From the NCBI GenBank assembly GCA_020633325.1, contig JACKDX010000001.1, forward strand, positions 1,116,001-1,180,000: 64,000 nucleotides of DNA, read 5' to 3'. Under the pieces are notes generated by a model. It did not search any database. It saw only the letters and a program-made list of their open reading frames with translations, and was not told the origin of the DNA. Each line of letters opens with the position of its first letter. The stretch's first letter is position 1. The DNA is from Myxococcales bacterium. Its GTDB lineage: Bacteria; Myxococcota_A; Polyangia; Polyangiales; GCA-016699535. Positions 42,706 to 51,889 of this stretch are shown piece after piece. The position numbers and the translations under genes were made by a program.

Positions 42706-42760
42706 GTGTCGGTTAACTATCATGAAATTACGCTAAAATCCCGAGATTTTTGGCGCCGAA

Positions 42761-45169
42761 TTAGCGAGGAACGGCTCCTAGCTGCTCTATTGCGCGTTTT
42801 AGAAGCTTAGCATGCAGCACATTGACATCGGCGTCCGACAGGGTGCCGTCGGGATCACGATAAATGACGTGAAGTGCAAAGCTCTTATGTCCCTTGGGCA
42901 CCGGGGAGCCGCGGTAGACATCAAAGAGGACCACGTTTTCGATACGATTGGGGTCTACGGCCGATAGTGTATGTGTGACGTCGGCCAAGGTCGTCTCGTC
43001 TTGCACGACAAGGGCGATGTCGCGTATGGCGACTGGAAATCTGGGTAAGGGCTGCGCCTGGCTAAGGCTTGCGCGCTCGCACAGTAGACACAAACCCTCT
43101 ACGTCCACGGATGCGAAGATTACTGGGCTGACGAGCTCAAAGGCGTCGCGTACATCGGGATGGAGGGCGCCCATGACGCCGACCTCAAGATCCGACACGA
43201 GAATCCGCGCACACTGCTGAGGATGTAAGTACGGGGCTTCGGTCGAGAGTGCAGCGTCTCGCTCGGTCCTTATGGGCAACGATGTGACGCTATGAACTAG
43301 TGCGCTCACCGCGCCCTTGCCATCGTAGAAATCGACGGGACCATCGTGGCTGAACCACATCTGTCTGTCGCCCGAAATCACCAAGTCGCACGTCGTTCGT
43401 TCGAGCGGCAGCTCTCCTGTGGGCTTGGGAAAAAAAATACGACCAATCTCGAAATATCGCGCGTTCTCAATGTGGTGGCGCTCGGCATGTTGGAGATTTT
43501 CTAGAAGACCGGGAAGCAGTGAGGTGCGCATCACCGCTTGTTCTTCCGATAACGGGTTTAGGAGAGCGACCGGGGGGGCGGGAATTCTCGCGCGCTCTAG
43601 GCTGCTTGCGCTGCAAAACGCATAATTGATGGCCTCATGAAAACCCAGCGTCGCCGCCCCGCGTCTTATCAGATACTGAATACGCCCGCGATGCGTGTCA
43701 CCCGCGCCCGTCCGAGGGGGAATAGGAGGTAGCTCGGTCGGAATACGATCGTAACCCGACACTCTCCCATATTCTTCAATGAGATCGATCTCCCGGCTCA
43801 TGTCGTGGCGCCAAGAGGGAACATCGACCTTCCAGCCCTGTTCTTGCGTCTCGAACCTGCATCCGAGGCCGGATAAGATACGCTCGGCTTCCGTGCGATC
43901 AATGTCTGTACCAAGCACGCGGCTCACACGGCTGGCTCGAAGCGCTATAGAAATAGGGCTTCTCGGCGTGGGGTAAAGATCGAGTGCGCTCTTGGGCACG
44001 GTGGCTGAGGCGAGTTCCTGTAAGCGGGTAGCGGCGCCCCGTATGACCTGCCTAGCATCGTCAGGGTCAACTCCACGTTCAAAGCGATAGCTGGCTTCGG
44101 TGGACAATCCGAGATAACGAGCTGTGCGGCGCACCGCGCGCGGCTCAAATACAGCGCACTCAAGAAGCACGCTGCGCGTGGAAGCGGAAACGGCACTCTC
44201 CTCACCGCCCATAACGCCGGCGACGGCGATCGGCCGCTTGGCATCGGCGATCACTAAATCCTCTGTCCGCAAGGTGCGTTCCATGCCATCCAAGGTGCGG
44301 ATCTTCTCGCCCTGTACGGCACGCCGCACAACGATGCGCCGCTGGGCGATTTTTTCCCAATCAAACGCATGCACCGGATGGCCGGTTTCGAGGAGAATCA
44401 GGTTCGTGATGTCAACGACATTGTTGATGGATCGCTCCCCCAAAGTGAACAGCAGGTAACGCAACCAAAACGGTGACTGTCCTATGGTTACATTATCGAA
44501 TAGGGCGGCCGTATATCTTGGGCACCCGGCTGTGTCCTCGATTGCGACCGAAACGGCCGAAGATGTGGCAGAAAGCGCTAACGCCCTTGAGGGCTCGGCC
44601 GGCGCAAAGGGCGCTTGAAATAGTAATGCCACTTCCCGAGCGATACCGATGTGGCCCAAGCAATCGGCACGATTCGGCGTAATGCTGAGATCGAGGATGG
44701 CGTCTTTTAGATCCAATAGCGCAGATATTTCTTGGCCCACGGACTCCTTGTGAGATGCATCGAGCTCAAAAATCCCCGTGGTGTCCGTGCCGAGCGCAAG
44801 CTCACTTTCGCTGCAGGCCATTCCCTCCGAAGTAACCTGGGCTATGGTGCGCTCATTCACCCGCAGTCCATTTTCGAGCGTCGCCCCGGGCAGAGCTAAA
44901 GCGATCAGCTTGCCCTTGGCGGCGTTTGGAGCGCCACAAACGATCGAACGTGCGCAGATGCCATCCCAGACGGTGAGGACCGAAAGGGCGTGGGCTTGCG
45001 GGTGTGGCTTGATATCCGTGATTTCGCCCACCACAACATTCGCCAGACCATGGCCCACCATGCGGATGCCTTCGACTTCGAGCCCCGCAAAGGTGAGCTT
45101 CTTTGCTATATCGTCGGGCGCCGCATCGACGCCGCTCAGTTTTTTAAGCCAGTTGGTGGAGATGCGCAT
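42761..45169 (-). CDS. pheT: Phenylalanine-tRNA ligase beta subunit
   Basis: 802 residues, the usual length. Domains in order: a tRNA-binding EMAPII-like domain (about 40-150), B3/B4 editing (about 210-385), B5 (about 405-475), the catalytic-like core, and a C-terminal anticodon-binding FDX-ACB domain (about 705-800, RFPVAIRDIALVVQDETTLADV). It forms the alpha2beta2 enzyme with PheS and removes mischarged Tyr-tRNA. Three bp separate it from pheS upstream. Confidence 0.97.
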   Translation of the reverse strand: MRISTNWLKKLSGVDAAPDDIAKKLTFAGLEVEGIRMVGHGLANVVVGEITDIKPHPQAHALSVLTVWDGICARSIVCGAPNAAKGKLIALALPGATLENGLRVNERTIAQVTSEGMACSESELALGTDTTGIFELDASHKESVGQEISALLDLKDAILDLSITPNRADCLGHIGIAREVALLFQAPFAPAEPSRALALSATSSAVSVAIEDTAGCPRYTAALFDNVTIGQSPFWLRYLLFTLGERSINNVVDITNLILLETGHPVHAFDWEKIAQRRIVVRRAVQGEKIRTLDGMERTLRTEDLVIADAKRPIAVAGVMGGEESAVSASTRSVLLECAVFEPRAVRRTARYLGLSTEASYRFERGVDPDDARQVIRGAATRLQELASATVPKSALDLYPTPRSPISIALRASRVSRVLGTDIDRTEAERILSGLGCRFETQEQGWKVDVPSWRHDMSREIDLIEEYGRVSGYDRIPTELPPIPPRTGAGDTHRGRIQYLIRRGAATLGFHEAINYAFCSASSLERARIPAPPVALLNPLSEEQAVMRTSLLPGLLENLQHAERHHIENARYFEIGRIFFPKPTGELPLERTTCDLVISGDRQMWFSHDGPVDFYDGKGAVSALVHSVTSLPIRTERDAALSTEAPYLHPQQCARILVSDLEVGVMGALHPDVRDAFELVSPVIFASVDVEGLCLLCERASLSQAQPLPRFPVAIRDIALVVQDETTLADVTHTLSAVDPNRIENVVLFDVYRGSPVPKGHKSFALHVIYRDPDGTLSDADVNVLHAKLLKRAIEQLGAVPR

Positions 45170-45172
45170 GGA

Positions 45173-46228
45173 TTAGAACTGCTTAAGAAACCTTAGGTCG
45201 TTCTCGTAGAACCGTCTTATATTATCCACGCCACGTTTGAGCATAGCAATTCGATCGATCCCCATCCCAAACGCGAAGCCTGTGTAGCGTTCCGGATCGT
45301 AGCCCACCTGCTCAAACACCACAGGATGTATCATGCCGCATCCCAGTATCTCAATCCAGCGCGTGCTTTTGCAGACCTTGCAATCCAACACGGGAGGATT
45401 CTGACAAAACAGACATCCTATATCCATCTCGGCACCGGGCTCAACAAATGGAAAGTAGCTTGGGCGAAAGCGCACCCTCGTTGCTTCGCCAAACATGCGG
45501 TCGACGAATACCCGAAGGATTCCCTTGAGATGGGAGAAAGCGATATTGTCGCCCACCAAGAAGCCCTCAATTTGGAAAAACATGGGTGAATGCGTGGCAT
45601 CGTCATCACGACGGTAGACTGCGCCCGGCGCAATGATGGCCAAGGGCGGCTTACGCTGAAGCATCTCTCTTATCTGAATGGTGGAAGTGTGCGTGCGGAG
45701 CACATGCCCTGCGGATACGAAAAAGGTGTCCTGCATGTCCATGGCTGGGTGATCTTTAGGGAAGCCGAGCATATGAAAGTTATACTTTTCGAGATCAATT
45801 TCGGGCCCATCGGCCACTTCAAATCCTAGGCTGCCAAAAATTTCCACTAGCGCGTCCCGCGTTTGAGTGATGACGTGGATGCTGCCAGGCGGTACCCCGC
45901 GTCCCGGCAATGTGACATCAATGTGTGCGTTCGTAAGCTCTGCGCGCCGAGAAGCCTGATGGAAGCCACTCAAACAAGCTGCAAAACTGGCTTCTATCTC
46001 GCGCTTGACACGATTGATCTCTTGCCCGGCATCCCGCCGCGCTTCTGATGGCAGAGCAGGTATTAATTTCAGCAACCCTGTCAACGTCCCTTTTGATCCC
46101 ACAAGCGTCGCATTTATCCGGCGCAGCTCCGGTTCGTCTTTGGCCTTCGAGAAGGCCTCTTTGAATTCTTCGGATATCTGCCGGAGGCCTTCCGTCACGC
46201 GCGCCCACGCGTCGGACGACTCACTCAT
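45173..46228 (-). CDS. pheS: Phenylalanine-tRNA ligase alpha subunit
   Basis: 351 residues. An N-terminal coiled-coil arm for tRNA (about 1-95) is followed by the class II core: GSLGFEVADGPEIDLEKYNFHMLGFPKDHPAMDMQDTFF, motif 2 YRRDDDATHSPMFFQIEGF and motif 3 GFAFGMGIDRIAMLKRGVDNIR. Four Cys in CLFCQNPPVLDCKVC form an insert resembling a small metal site, common in this subgroup. The start overlaps the rplT stop as ATGA. Confidence 0.97.
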   Translation of the reverse strand: MSESSDAWARVTEGLRQISEEFKEAFSKAKDEPELRRINATLVGSKGTLTGLLKLIPALPSEARRDAGQEINRVKREIEASFAACLSGFHQASRRAELTNAHIDVTLPGRGVPPGSIHVITQTRDALVEIFGSLGFEVADGPEIDLEKYNFHMLGFPKDHPAMDMQDTFFVSAGHVLRTHTSTIQIREMLQRKPPLAIIAPGAVYRRDDDATHSPMFFQIEGFLVGDNIAFSHLKGILRVFVDRMFGEATRVRFRPSYFPFVEPGAEMDIGCLFCQNPPVLDCKVCKSTRWIEILGCGMIHPVVFEQVGYDPERYTGFAFGMGIDRIAMLKRGVDNIRRFYENDLRFLKQF

Positions 46229-46590
46229 TGCCGAGCGGACGACGTACTTTGCTTGAGCTTGGCGATTGCTTCGAAAGCGGCCGGATCGTGAATGGCGATG
46301 TCAGAAAGTACTTTGCGATCCAGACGCACGTTCGCGGTCCGCAGTTGGGCAATCAGCTTACTGTAGCTGGTACCCACCAAGCGGGCAGCTGCACTGATGC
46401 GCGCGATCCACAAGCGCCGAAAATCTCGTTTCTTGCGGCGGCGGTGCGCAAAGGCATATTGCCATGCGTTGTGCACGTTTTCGACGGCGATCGAATACTG
46501 ACGAGAGCGGGCGCTATAAAAGCCCTTTGCGTGACGCAGTGTGCGATTGCGACGTTGGCGTGCTTTAAATCCTCGGCGTACCCGCGGCAT
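46225..46590 (-). CDS. rplT: 50S ribosomal protein L20
   Basis: 121 residues, very basic: MPRVRRGFKARQRRNRTLRHAKGFYSARSRQYSIA opens as in all L20 proteins and IARISAAARLVGTSYSKLIAQL follows. It is an early assembly protein of the large subunit and, in Escherichia coli, a translational repressor of rpmI-rplT. It lies 15 bp after rpmI and overlaps pheS by 4 bp, tying ribosome and synthetase expression. Confidence 0.98.
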   Translation of the reverse strand: MPRVRRGFKARQRRNRTLRHAKGFYSARSRQYSIAVENVHNAWQYAFAHRRRKKRDFRRLWIARISAAARLVGTSYSKLIAQLRTANVRLDRKVLSDIAIHDPAAFEAIAKLKQSTSSARQ

Positions 46591-46605
46591 AACTCTCTCC
46601 TGGTT

Positions 46606-46803
46606 CTAAGCGTACGGTATAAGTCGCTTGATGCGTTTCTCATCCGGCTTCGCGACGATGTCGTTTTTTGCTAAACGGCGCAGATGGCTTGAGGACTTGC
46701 CCCGCATCATGTGGCTCTTGTTGGCTTTCCCGCGCCGAATGCGACCCGTCGCGGTCAAACGGAAGCGCTTTTTAGCCGCGCTGTTGGTTTTCATTTTGGG
46801 CAT
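46606..46803 (-). CDS. rpmI: 50S ribosomal protein L35
   Basis: 65 residues; MPKMKTNSAAKKRFRLTATGRIRRGKANKSHMMRGKSS is the L35 family sequence almost throughout. Located between infC and rplT as expected. The 65-bp gap to infC shows no clear hairpin. Confidence 0.98.
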   Translation of the reverse strand: MPKMKTNSAAKKRFRLTATGRIRRGKANKSHMMRGKSSSHLRRLAKNDIVAKPDEKRIKRLIPYA

Positions 46804-46868
46804 GGGGCTCTTTCAGCTTGAAGAGGCGCTTTTTAGGCCATAAGCGTCCCGTAGTCAAGCCGTAGGGG

Positions 46869-47477
46869 CTAAGCGGATTCTGCGGCCGCCTTGCCGAGAA
46901 CAGGCTTGGTGCTGACCACCGGGCCTTTGCGGACTTGAGCACCCTTCGGGGCCAAAAGCAGCGTCATCGTCCGGCCTTCCATGTGGCTGTCTGTCTCGAT
47001 CACGGCAATATCGTCTGTCGCCTGGATAATCGCCGAAAGCTGCTTTCGCGCCGGCTCTGGATGGGTGATTTCGCGGCCGCGGAAGCGACAGGTGATCTTG
47101 ACCTTGTTGCCCTCCTGTAAGAAGCGTCGTGCATGTTTAACCTTGACCTGCATGTCGTGGTCGTCGGTTTTGGGCCGTAGTTTGATTTCCTTAACGGCAA
47201 CGACCGTCTGACGCTTTTTTGCCTCGCGTTGTTTCTTGGCTTCCTCGTACTTAAACTTGCCGAAGTCCATGATCTTACAGACCGGAGGACTGGCTTTAGG
47301 GTTGACCTCCACGAGATCCAACTCGGCCTCTCGTGCCATCCGCACCGCCTTCGAGGTGTCCATCACGCCCAACATTTCGCCGGCAGCGCCCACTACGCGC
47401 ACTTCGGGTATGCGGATCCGCTCGTTGGTGCGTGGCCCATGAAAAGTACGACGTTTTTCCATAAACGGTCTAGAGAT
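46869..47477 (-). CDS. infC: Translation initiation factor IF-3, probable ATC start
   Basis: 202 residues if started at ATC 47477, 197 from ATG 47462. N-terminal domain (RTNERIRIPEVRVVGAAGEMLGVMD), linker with KFKYEEAKKQREAKKRQ, and C-terminal domain (EIKLRPKTDDHDMQVKVKHARRFLQEGNKVKITCRFRGREITHPEPARKQL). A perfect AGGAGG (47490-47485) lies 22 nt from the ATG, too far, but exactly 7 nt from an in-frame ATC. Rare start codons on infC are the known basis of IF-3 autoregulation in Escherichia coli (AUU). I therefore extend the gene to 47477. A 26-residue C-terminal tail (PVVSTKPVLGKAAAESA) is extra. Confidence 0.93.
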   Translation of the reverse strand: MSRPFMEKRRTFHGPRTNERIRIPEVRVVGAAGEMLGVMDTSKAVRMAREAELDLVEVNPKASPPVCKIMDFGKFKYEEAKKQREAKKRQTVVAVKEIKLRPKTDDHDMQVKVKHARRFLQEGNKVKITCRFRGREITHPEPARKQLSAIIQATDDIAVIETDSHMEGRTMTLLLAPKGAQVRKGPVVSTKPVLGKAAAESA

Positions 47478-47490
47478 AACAGTTCCTCCT
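47475..47490 (-). promoter_or_regulatory. Ribosome site and ATC start codon of infC
   Basis: AGGAGG (minus strand 47490-47485), seven-nt spacer, then ATC (47477-47475), in frame with the IF-3 coding region and with no stop before the ATG at 47462. IF-3 rejects non-canonical start codons, so such a start allows it to repress its own synthesis. Confidence 0.75.
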
Positions 47491-47589
47491 GCAGGGGGAG
47501 CATAATGCTCCCCGGTTGTTCGGTTCTCTTATGGCGAATCCAAAAAGAGCGTTCATTGGCTGGACGAGGTCAGGAAATGGCGGCATGGT

Positions 47590-49503
47590 TTAGGAAACTC
47601 GCCGCGAGGGCGGAAGCGATTCACGCTTGAGTCGATCGAGGAACGCATCGATCGGAAGAAATCCAAGGTCTTTATCCTCGTCCCGGGAGCGCAGCGCAAC
47701 GCCTCGGCCTTCGGCTTCTTTTTCCCCTACGACTGCAATATACGGTACGCGCATCAACCGAGCTTGACGAATCTTGGCGCCGAGTTTGTCGTGGGAGTCA
47801 TCAAAGGAGAGGCGAATTCTGTCAGAAATACATCGATCGCGCAAGTAGGCCCCATATTCATTGAATTTTTCGCTCACGGTGACGATACGAACCTGTTCTG
47901 GGGCGAGCCAGACAGGAAATGCGCCGCCCACGTGTTCAATAAGCACTCCCATGAAGCGCTCGATGGAACCAAAGAAAGCCCGATGCAGCACCACAGGCCG
48001 AGTAGGCGTATTGTGCTCGCTGACATAACTCAAATCAAAGCGCTCTGGCATATTGAAATCAAACTGTATCGTGCCAAGCTGCCATGAGCGTCCAAGGGCA
48101 TCCTTGAGATGAAACTCTAGCTTGGGCCCATAGAACACACCTTCGCCTGGCGTGATGTCATACGGCAAACCCTTGTGCATGACTGCATCGATGAGCACGC
48201 GCTCGGCATTGTCCCACTGGGCGTCGGTACCGAGACGCTCCTCGGGCCGTGTGGCGACACGGATGTGGAGATCCGAAAAACCGAAGTCGCGATACAGGTC
48301 ATAAATCGCATCGATAAAATCAGAGATCTCTTCGCCCGACTGCTGCTCTGTGCAAAAGATGTGAGCATCATCTTGGCAAAACGTACGTACGCGCGTCAGT
48401 CCCTGGGTGACACCGCTGCGCTCATAGCGATGTAGCCGTCCAAAGTCAGCCAAACGCATCGGGAGCTCACGGTAGCTGCGGCGACTCGCGCCAAAGATAA
48501 GCGCGTGGCCGGGGCAATTCATCGGCTTGATGCAGAAACGACCCTCGTCCGATTCGCTTTCGTCACGGGTGCGCGCAAAGTACATGTTGGCCGCATAGGA
48601 CGGCAAATGCCCCGACATGTGAAAGAGTTCTGCGTCAAAAATTTGGGGGGTGATCACCTCATCATAACCTCGATGTCGGTACACGTCTCGGACGTAGTCG
48701 ATAAGTAAATTGTAAACCGTGGCCCCACGGGGAAGAAAGAAAGGTGAAGCAGGAGCCCAGGGATGAAAGGTCATGAGGTCAAGCTCTTTGCCTAGCTTGC
48801 GATGGTCGCGCTTCTTCGCCTCTTCGATTTGTGCAAGATGCTGGCGCAACGCTTTGGGCGAGGCAAACGCCGTTCCATAGATTCGTTGCAGCATTTTATT
48901 GCGCTCATCGCCCCGCCAGTACGCTCCGGCGACTCCCGTGAGCTTCACCGCCGATAGCAAGCCCGTCGAAGGAACATGGGGCCCTTCGCATAGGTCGACC
49001 CAGTCGCCGTGTCTATATAGGGAAAGCGGCTCTGTGAGGCCCTCCAAAATGTCGAGCTTGTACGTCTCGCCGAGCTTCGTAAACAGTGCTTCAGCATCGG
49101 CTCTCGAAATTTCTTCGCGAGAAAAAGGCAGGTCTGCCTCAATGATCTCTAACATAGCCTGCTCGATGCGCTTGAGCTCCTCGTCGTTAAACTGTCCTTG
49201 AGGGCGGTCGAAGTCGTAGTAAAATCCCTGATCGATGGCGGGTCCTATGGTGACCTTAGTGCCCGGGAAAAGCCGTTGGACCGCATCGGCCATCACGTGA
49301 GCGCTCGAATGACGGATGACCTTGAGGGCCTCTGGTTCGTCTTTAAGGATAGGCTGTATCTCAGCATGCGGTGGCAGCGGCGTGTGGACATCGAAAACAG
49401 CATCGCCACAACGAACCGCAACCACGTCTGGGCGCATCCGATGGGAGCGCTCCAAAAGGTCTTTGGCGGTCAACGCTTGGCGTGTGGGATCGTCGTCTGG
49501 CAT
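47590..49503 (-). CDS. thrS: Threonine-tRNA ligase
   Basis: 637 residues. A short TGS-like N-terminal domain precedes the editing domain with HSSAHVMADAVQRLFPGTKV (HxxxH zinc/editing site, near 60-80), the class II core with KPMNCPGHALIF (Cys zinc ligand), motif 2 VTQGLTRVRTFCQDDAHIFC and the C-terminal anticodon domain. It charges tRNA-Thr and deacylates Ser-tRNA. It is first in the translation block, with infC 112 bp downstream. It lies 28 bp after a tRNA-Val gene on the same strand. A perfect 10-bp palindrome (CTCAGCTGAG) touches its start codon. Confidence 0.96.
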   Translation of the reverse strand: MPDDDPTRQALTAKDLLERSHRMRPDVVAVRCGDAVFDVHTPLPPHAEIQPILKDEPEALKVIRHSSAHVMADAVQRLFPGTKVTIGPAIDQGFYYDFDRPQGQFNDEELKRIEQAMLEIIEADLPFSREEISRADAEALFTKLGETYKLDILEGLTEPLSLYRHGDWVDLCEGPHVPSTGLLSAVKLTGVAGAYWRGDERNKMLQRIYGTAFASPKALRQHLAQIEEAKKRDHRKLGKELDLMTFHPWAPASPFFLPRGATVYNLLIDYVRDVYRHRGYDEVITPQIFDAELFHMSGHLPSYAANMYFARTRDESESDEGRFCIKPMNCPGHALIFGASRRSYRELPMRLADFGRLHRYERSGVTQGLTRVRTFCQDDAHIFCTEQQSGEEISDFIDAIYDLYRDFGFSDLHIRVATRPEERLGTDAQWDNAERVLIDAVMHKGLPYDITPGEGVFYGPKLEFHLKDALGRSWQLGTIQFDFNMPERFDLSYVSEHNTPTRPVVLHRAFFGSIERFMGVLIEHVGGAFPVWLAPEQVRIVTVSEKFNEYGAYLRDRCISDRIRLSFDDSHDKLGAKIRQARLMRVPYIAVVGEKEAEGRGVALRSRDEDKDLGFLPIDAFLDRLKRESLPPSRRVS

Positions 49504-49531
49504 CTCAGCTGAGAGAAGCGAAGTTACACGG

Positions 49532-49603
<72 letters not shown>

Positions 49604-49629
49604 GCGTAATTGGGCGCATTAGGGCGCAA

Positions 49630-49658
49630 GACCTAACGCCCGTAGGGGGGAGTGTCAA
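49630..49658 (-). promoter_or_regulatory. Candidate promoter of tRNA-Val (and thrS)
   Basis: A perfect -35 TTGACA (49658-49653) stands 17 bp from TAGGTC (49635-49630), a poor -10. The transcript would start near 49623, twenty nt before the tRNA. The spacer and discriminator are GC-rich, as in growth-rate-controlled stable RNA promoters. The perfect -35, spacing and position make it likely despite the weak -10. Confidence 0.5.
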
Positions 49659-49754
49659 GCGCAGCACGGATGCGTTTGGGCGAAGAAGGTACTATTTTTG
49701 CGGAGCGCCTGGTTGTTTGCACAAGAAGCCTAGGGCTGATATGCCCTTGCGGGC

Positions 49755-51182
49755 ATGCCGGCAAATCAAGGCCAGGACACCAATCTGTCCGTGCATCAAC
49801 CGCTTCCCCGTGTAGACATTCCACTCTTGGCGCAAGAGCGGCGGCGGCGTACACGCATGGTATGGGTCGGACCCATGCTCGCGCTCTCAGTGGGCCTGGG
49901 TATTGCGGCAGCATGGCTGATCCGCCCACGGCTCTTTGGTGGCAGCACCGGAGAGTCTCCTTCAGCGCGCGTTTCATCTTCCGATCCCCTCAAAGTGGCG
50001 CACTCTGGCACACCGGGGAAGGACACACCTTCGGGCGAAGGAACAAAGGGTTTAGACGCGTTACAAGTGGGTGGAGATGCTCCGAGTTCACCACGCTCAG
50101 ATCTGACGCGAACGACTGCACCGTTTGGTAAGGCCAAGGGATTCCAGCAGGCGATTATGCTCGCAGGAGTGACAGATTCGGACGCTTTGGCTTTGGTCAA
50201 GAGTATGGCCAAGATTATGGACTTTCGCCATTGCCGGCCGGAAGACCAATTGATCTTGGAGCGGGATGCGCAAGGACAGTTACAGGGGTTTGAATATCAA
50301 CTAAGCCCTGTTCGGATATTTCGAGCCGAGCGGCAGCCTAACGGAAACTTTGTCTCGCGGCAGAAGGAAGTCAAGCTCGATACGACACGCATCGTTCGAG
50401 GCGGGAAGGTGAACACATCGCTTGGCGACGCGCTTGAGGCAGTGGGCCTTGGACGCACGCTTGTGGGCGTGTTCGTGCAGGTCTTCGAGCGTCAGATGAA
50501 CTTTGCGACAGATACGCGGCAAGGGGATAGCTTTAAGATCAGCGTGGACGAGGAGCGCTTAAAGGGCGAGTTTTGGCGTTACGGTGTGGCGCACGCCCTT
50601 GAGTATCACAGCCAAAAAAACGGCGTGCTGCGTGCATATTGGTTTGAGGCCGTGCGGGGCGAGCCTGAGTATTTCCTTGAAAACGGCACGGCCGTTCAAG
50701 GTGGCTGGCTCCGCACTCCCTTGCGATATGAATACATTTCATCTGGGTTTTCCGAAGACCGTTATCATCCCGTGGTTAAAAGGGTGATGCCCCATCACGG
50801 CGTCGACTGCGTGGCGGCGACGGGAACCGCCGTGTGGGCAGCGGCGGACGGAAGGGTGACCTTTGTCGGACAAAAAGGACCCAACGGAAACCTCGTGATT
50901 GTTCGGCACAACAATGGCTATCAGAGCTACTATGCGCATCTTTCGCGGTTCACGAGCGGCCTTAAGCCGGGCAAGCGCGTCAAGCAGCACGAAGTACTCG
51001 GATATGTGGGATCGACGGGTCGGTCCACCGGGCCGCACCTTCACTTCGGGCTCAAACGCGGCGCGCGGTTTGTGGATCCACTCAAGGTCCTCAATACGCC
51101 CGGCCCCCCACTGCGTGGCAAGGCTGCGCAGCGCTTTTCAGTCCACGCCAAGACGCTACAGAGAGAACTCGAGCGTCACTAA
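49755..51182 (+). CDS. M23 family peptidoglycan endopeptidase
   Basis: 475 residues. One N-terminal membrane segment (MLALSVGLGIAAAWLI, near 40-56) is followed by a Ser/Pro linker, a central OapA/LysM-like region (about 125-330) and a LytM/M23 domain: HHGVDCVAATGTAVWAAADGRV (zinc His and Asp near 348-352), NGYQSYYAHLSRF and TGRSTGPHLHFGLKRG (HLH near 428). All metal ligands are present, so it should cut peptide cross-links in the periplasm. The start ATG lies in a perfect six-bp hairpin (49741-49756) with no ribosome site; ATG 49857 would lose the anchor's upstream part. Confidence 0.9.
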   Translation: MPANQGQDTNLSVHQPLPRVDIPLLAQERRRRTRMVWVGPMLALSVGLGIAAAWLIRPRLFGGSTGESPSARVSSSDPLKVAHSGTPGKDTPSGEGTKGLDALQVGGDAPSSPRSDLTRTTAPFGKAKGFQQAIMLAGVTDSDALALVKSMAKIMDFRHCRPEDQLILERDAQGQLQGFEYQLSPVRIFRAERQPNGNFVSRQKEVKLDTTRIVRGGKVNTSLGDALEAVGLGRTLVGVFVQVFERQMNFATDTRQGDSFKISVDEERLKGEFWRYGVAHALEYHSQKNGVLRAYWFEAVRGEPEYFLENGTAVQGGWLRTPLRYEYISSGFSEDRYHPVVKRVMPHHGVDCVAATGTAVWAAADGRVTFVGQKGPNGNLVIVRHNNGYQSYYAHLSRFTSGLKPGKRVKQHEVLGYVGSTGRSTGPHLHFGLKRGARFVDPLKVLNTPGPPLRGKAAQRFSVHAKTLQRELERH

Positions 51183-51284
51183 ACACCCCGCTACGCCCAC
51201 GATCGGATTTCAGGCGGCCCCCTTTTCCCTTACGGTTGATCGCTAGATGAGGTGACGCGGGGGCTTATAACGAAGTTGTGCGTC

Positions 51285-51761
51285 TCACTGGGCGTGGGCC
51301 TTGGTGCCCGAGACTGGCTCTAGAAAAATGCGGAGTTTGAGCGGCTCGTCCGGGGACCAGGTGCGGTCGAGTGTCTGGGGCATATAGCCTGGGTGATGAA
51401 ACTCGATGCGAAGGTTGATTTGGCTTTTTTGCCATAGCTGCCGCTCTCGAGCATGGGGCTTTATGCACATGTGAAACGTGCCCGAGGCATTACTACGTCC
51501 GCGAAGCACGAGCCTGTTGGCATGGAAACTCTGCACGTCTACATGGGCCAGTCGTGATGGTATGGTCTCCTTCGATAAGATGGTGCCGAAGATGCAGCCT
51601 CGACCCTTCGGAGGGGGTAGCATGCTATCCATGGCGTCTGGTGAGGCTCTCCGCTGGCGCTCATCACGAATCAATTGGGCTTCATTGCCGTAGCCCACGG
51701 GGGGGCCGCATGCGCTGTTTAGCGCAAGACAAAGCCAAGCTATCGTTGCTCGGGCGTACAT
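51285..51761 (-). CDS. Small lipoprotein of unknown function
   Basis: 158 residues from ATG 51761 (GTG 51767 is two codons earlier). The signal peptide ends in a lipobox (LNSACGPP). The mature part looks like one beta-sandwich domain with PPKGRGCIFGTILSKETIPSRLAHVDVQSF, RSNASGTFHMCIKP, and LRIEFHHPGYMPQTLDRTWSPDEPLKLRIFLEP. This resembles the carboxypeptidase-regulatory/intradiol dioxygenase-like beta fold (FHHPGY is similar to the dioxygenase tail), but the iron ligands are not evident. It stands alone, convergent with the M23 peptidase gene. A surface or periplasmic role is likely. Confidence 0.65.
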   Translation of the reverse strand: MYARATIAWLCLALNSACGPPVGYGNEAQLIRDERQRRASPDAMDSMLPPPKGRGCIFGTILSKETIPSRLAHVDVQSFHANRLVLRGRSNASGTFHMCIKPHARERQLWQKSQINLRIEFHHPGYMPQTLDRTWSPDEPLKLRIFLEPVSGTKAHAQ

Positions 51762-51889
51762 GCTCACATGTTACAACAAAAGCGCCTCGCTATGTTCGCG
51801 AAAGTTGTGATACTGGCCTCCGCATGTAGCCCGGACGGCCGCATTAGGGTTTGCGCTTTGTTCGCTCGTTGGCTCTAGAGAGGGCGCAA

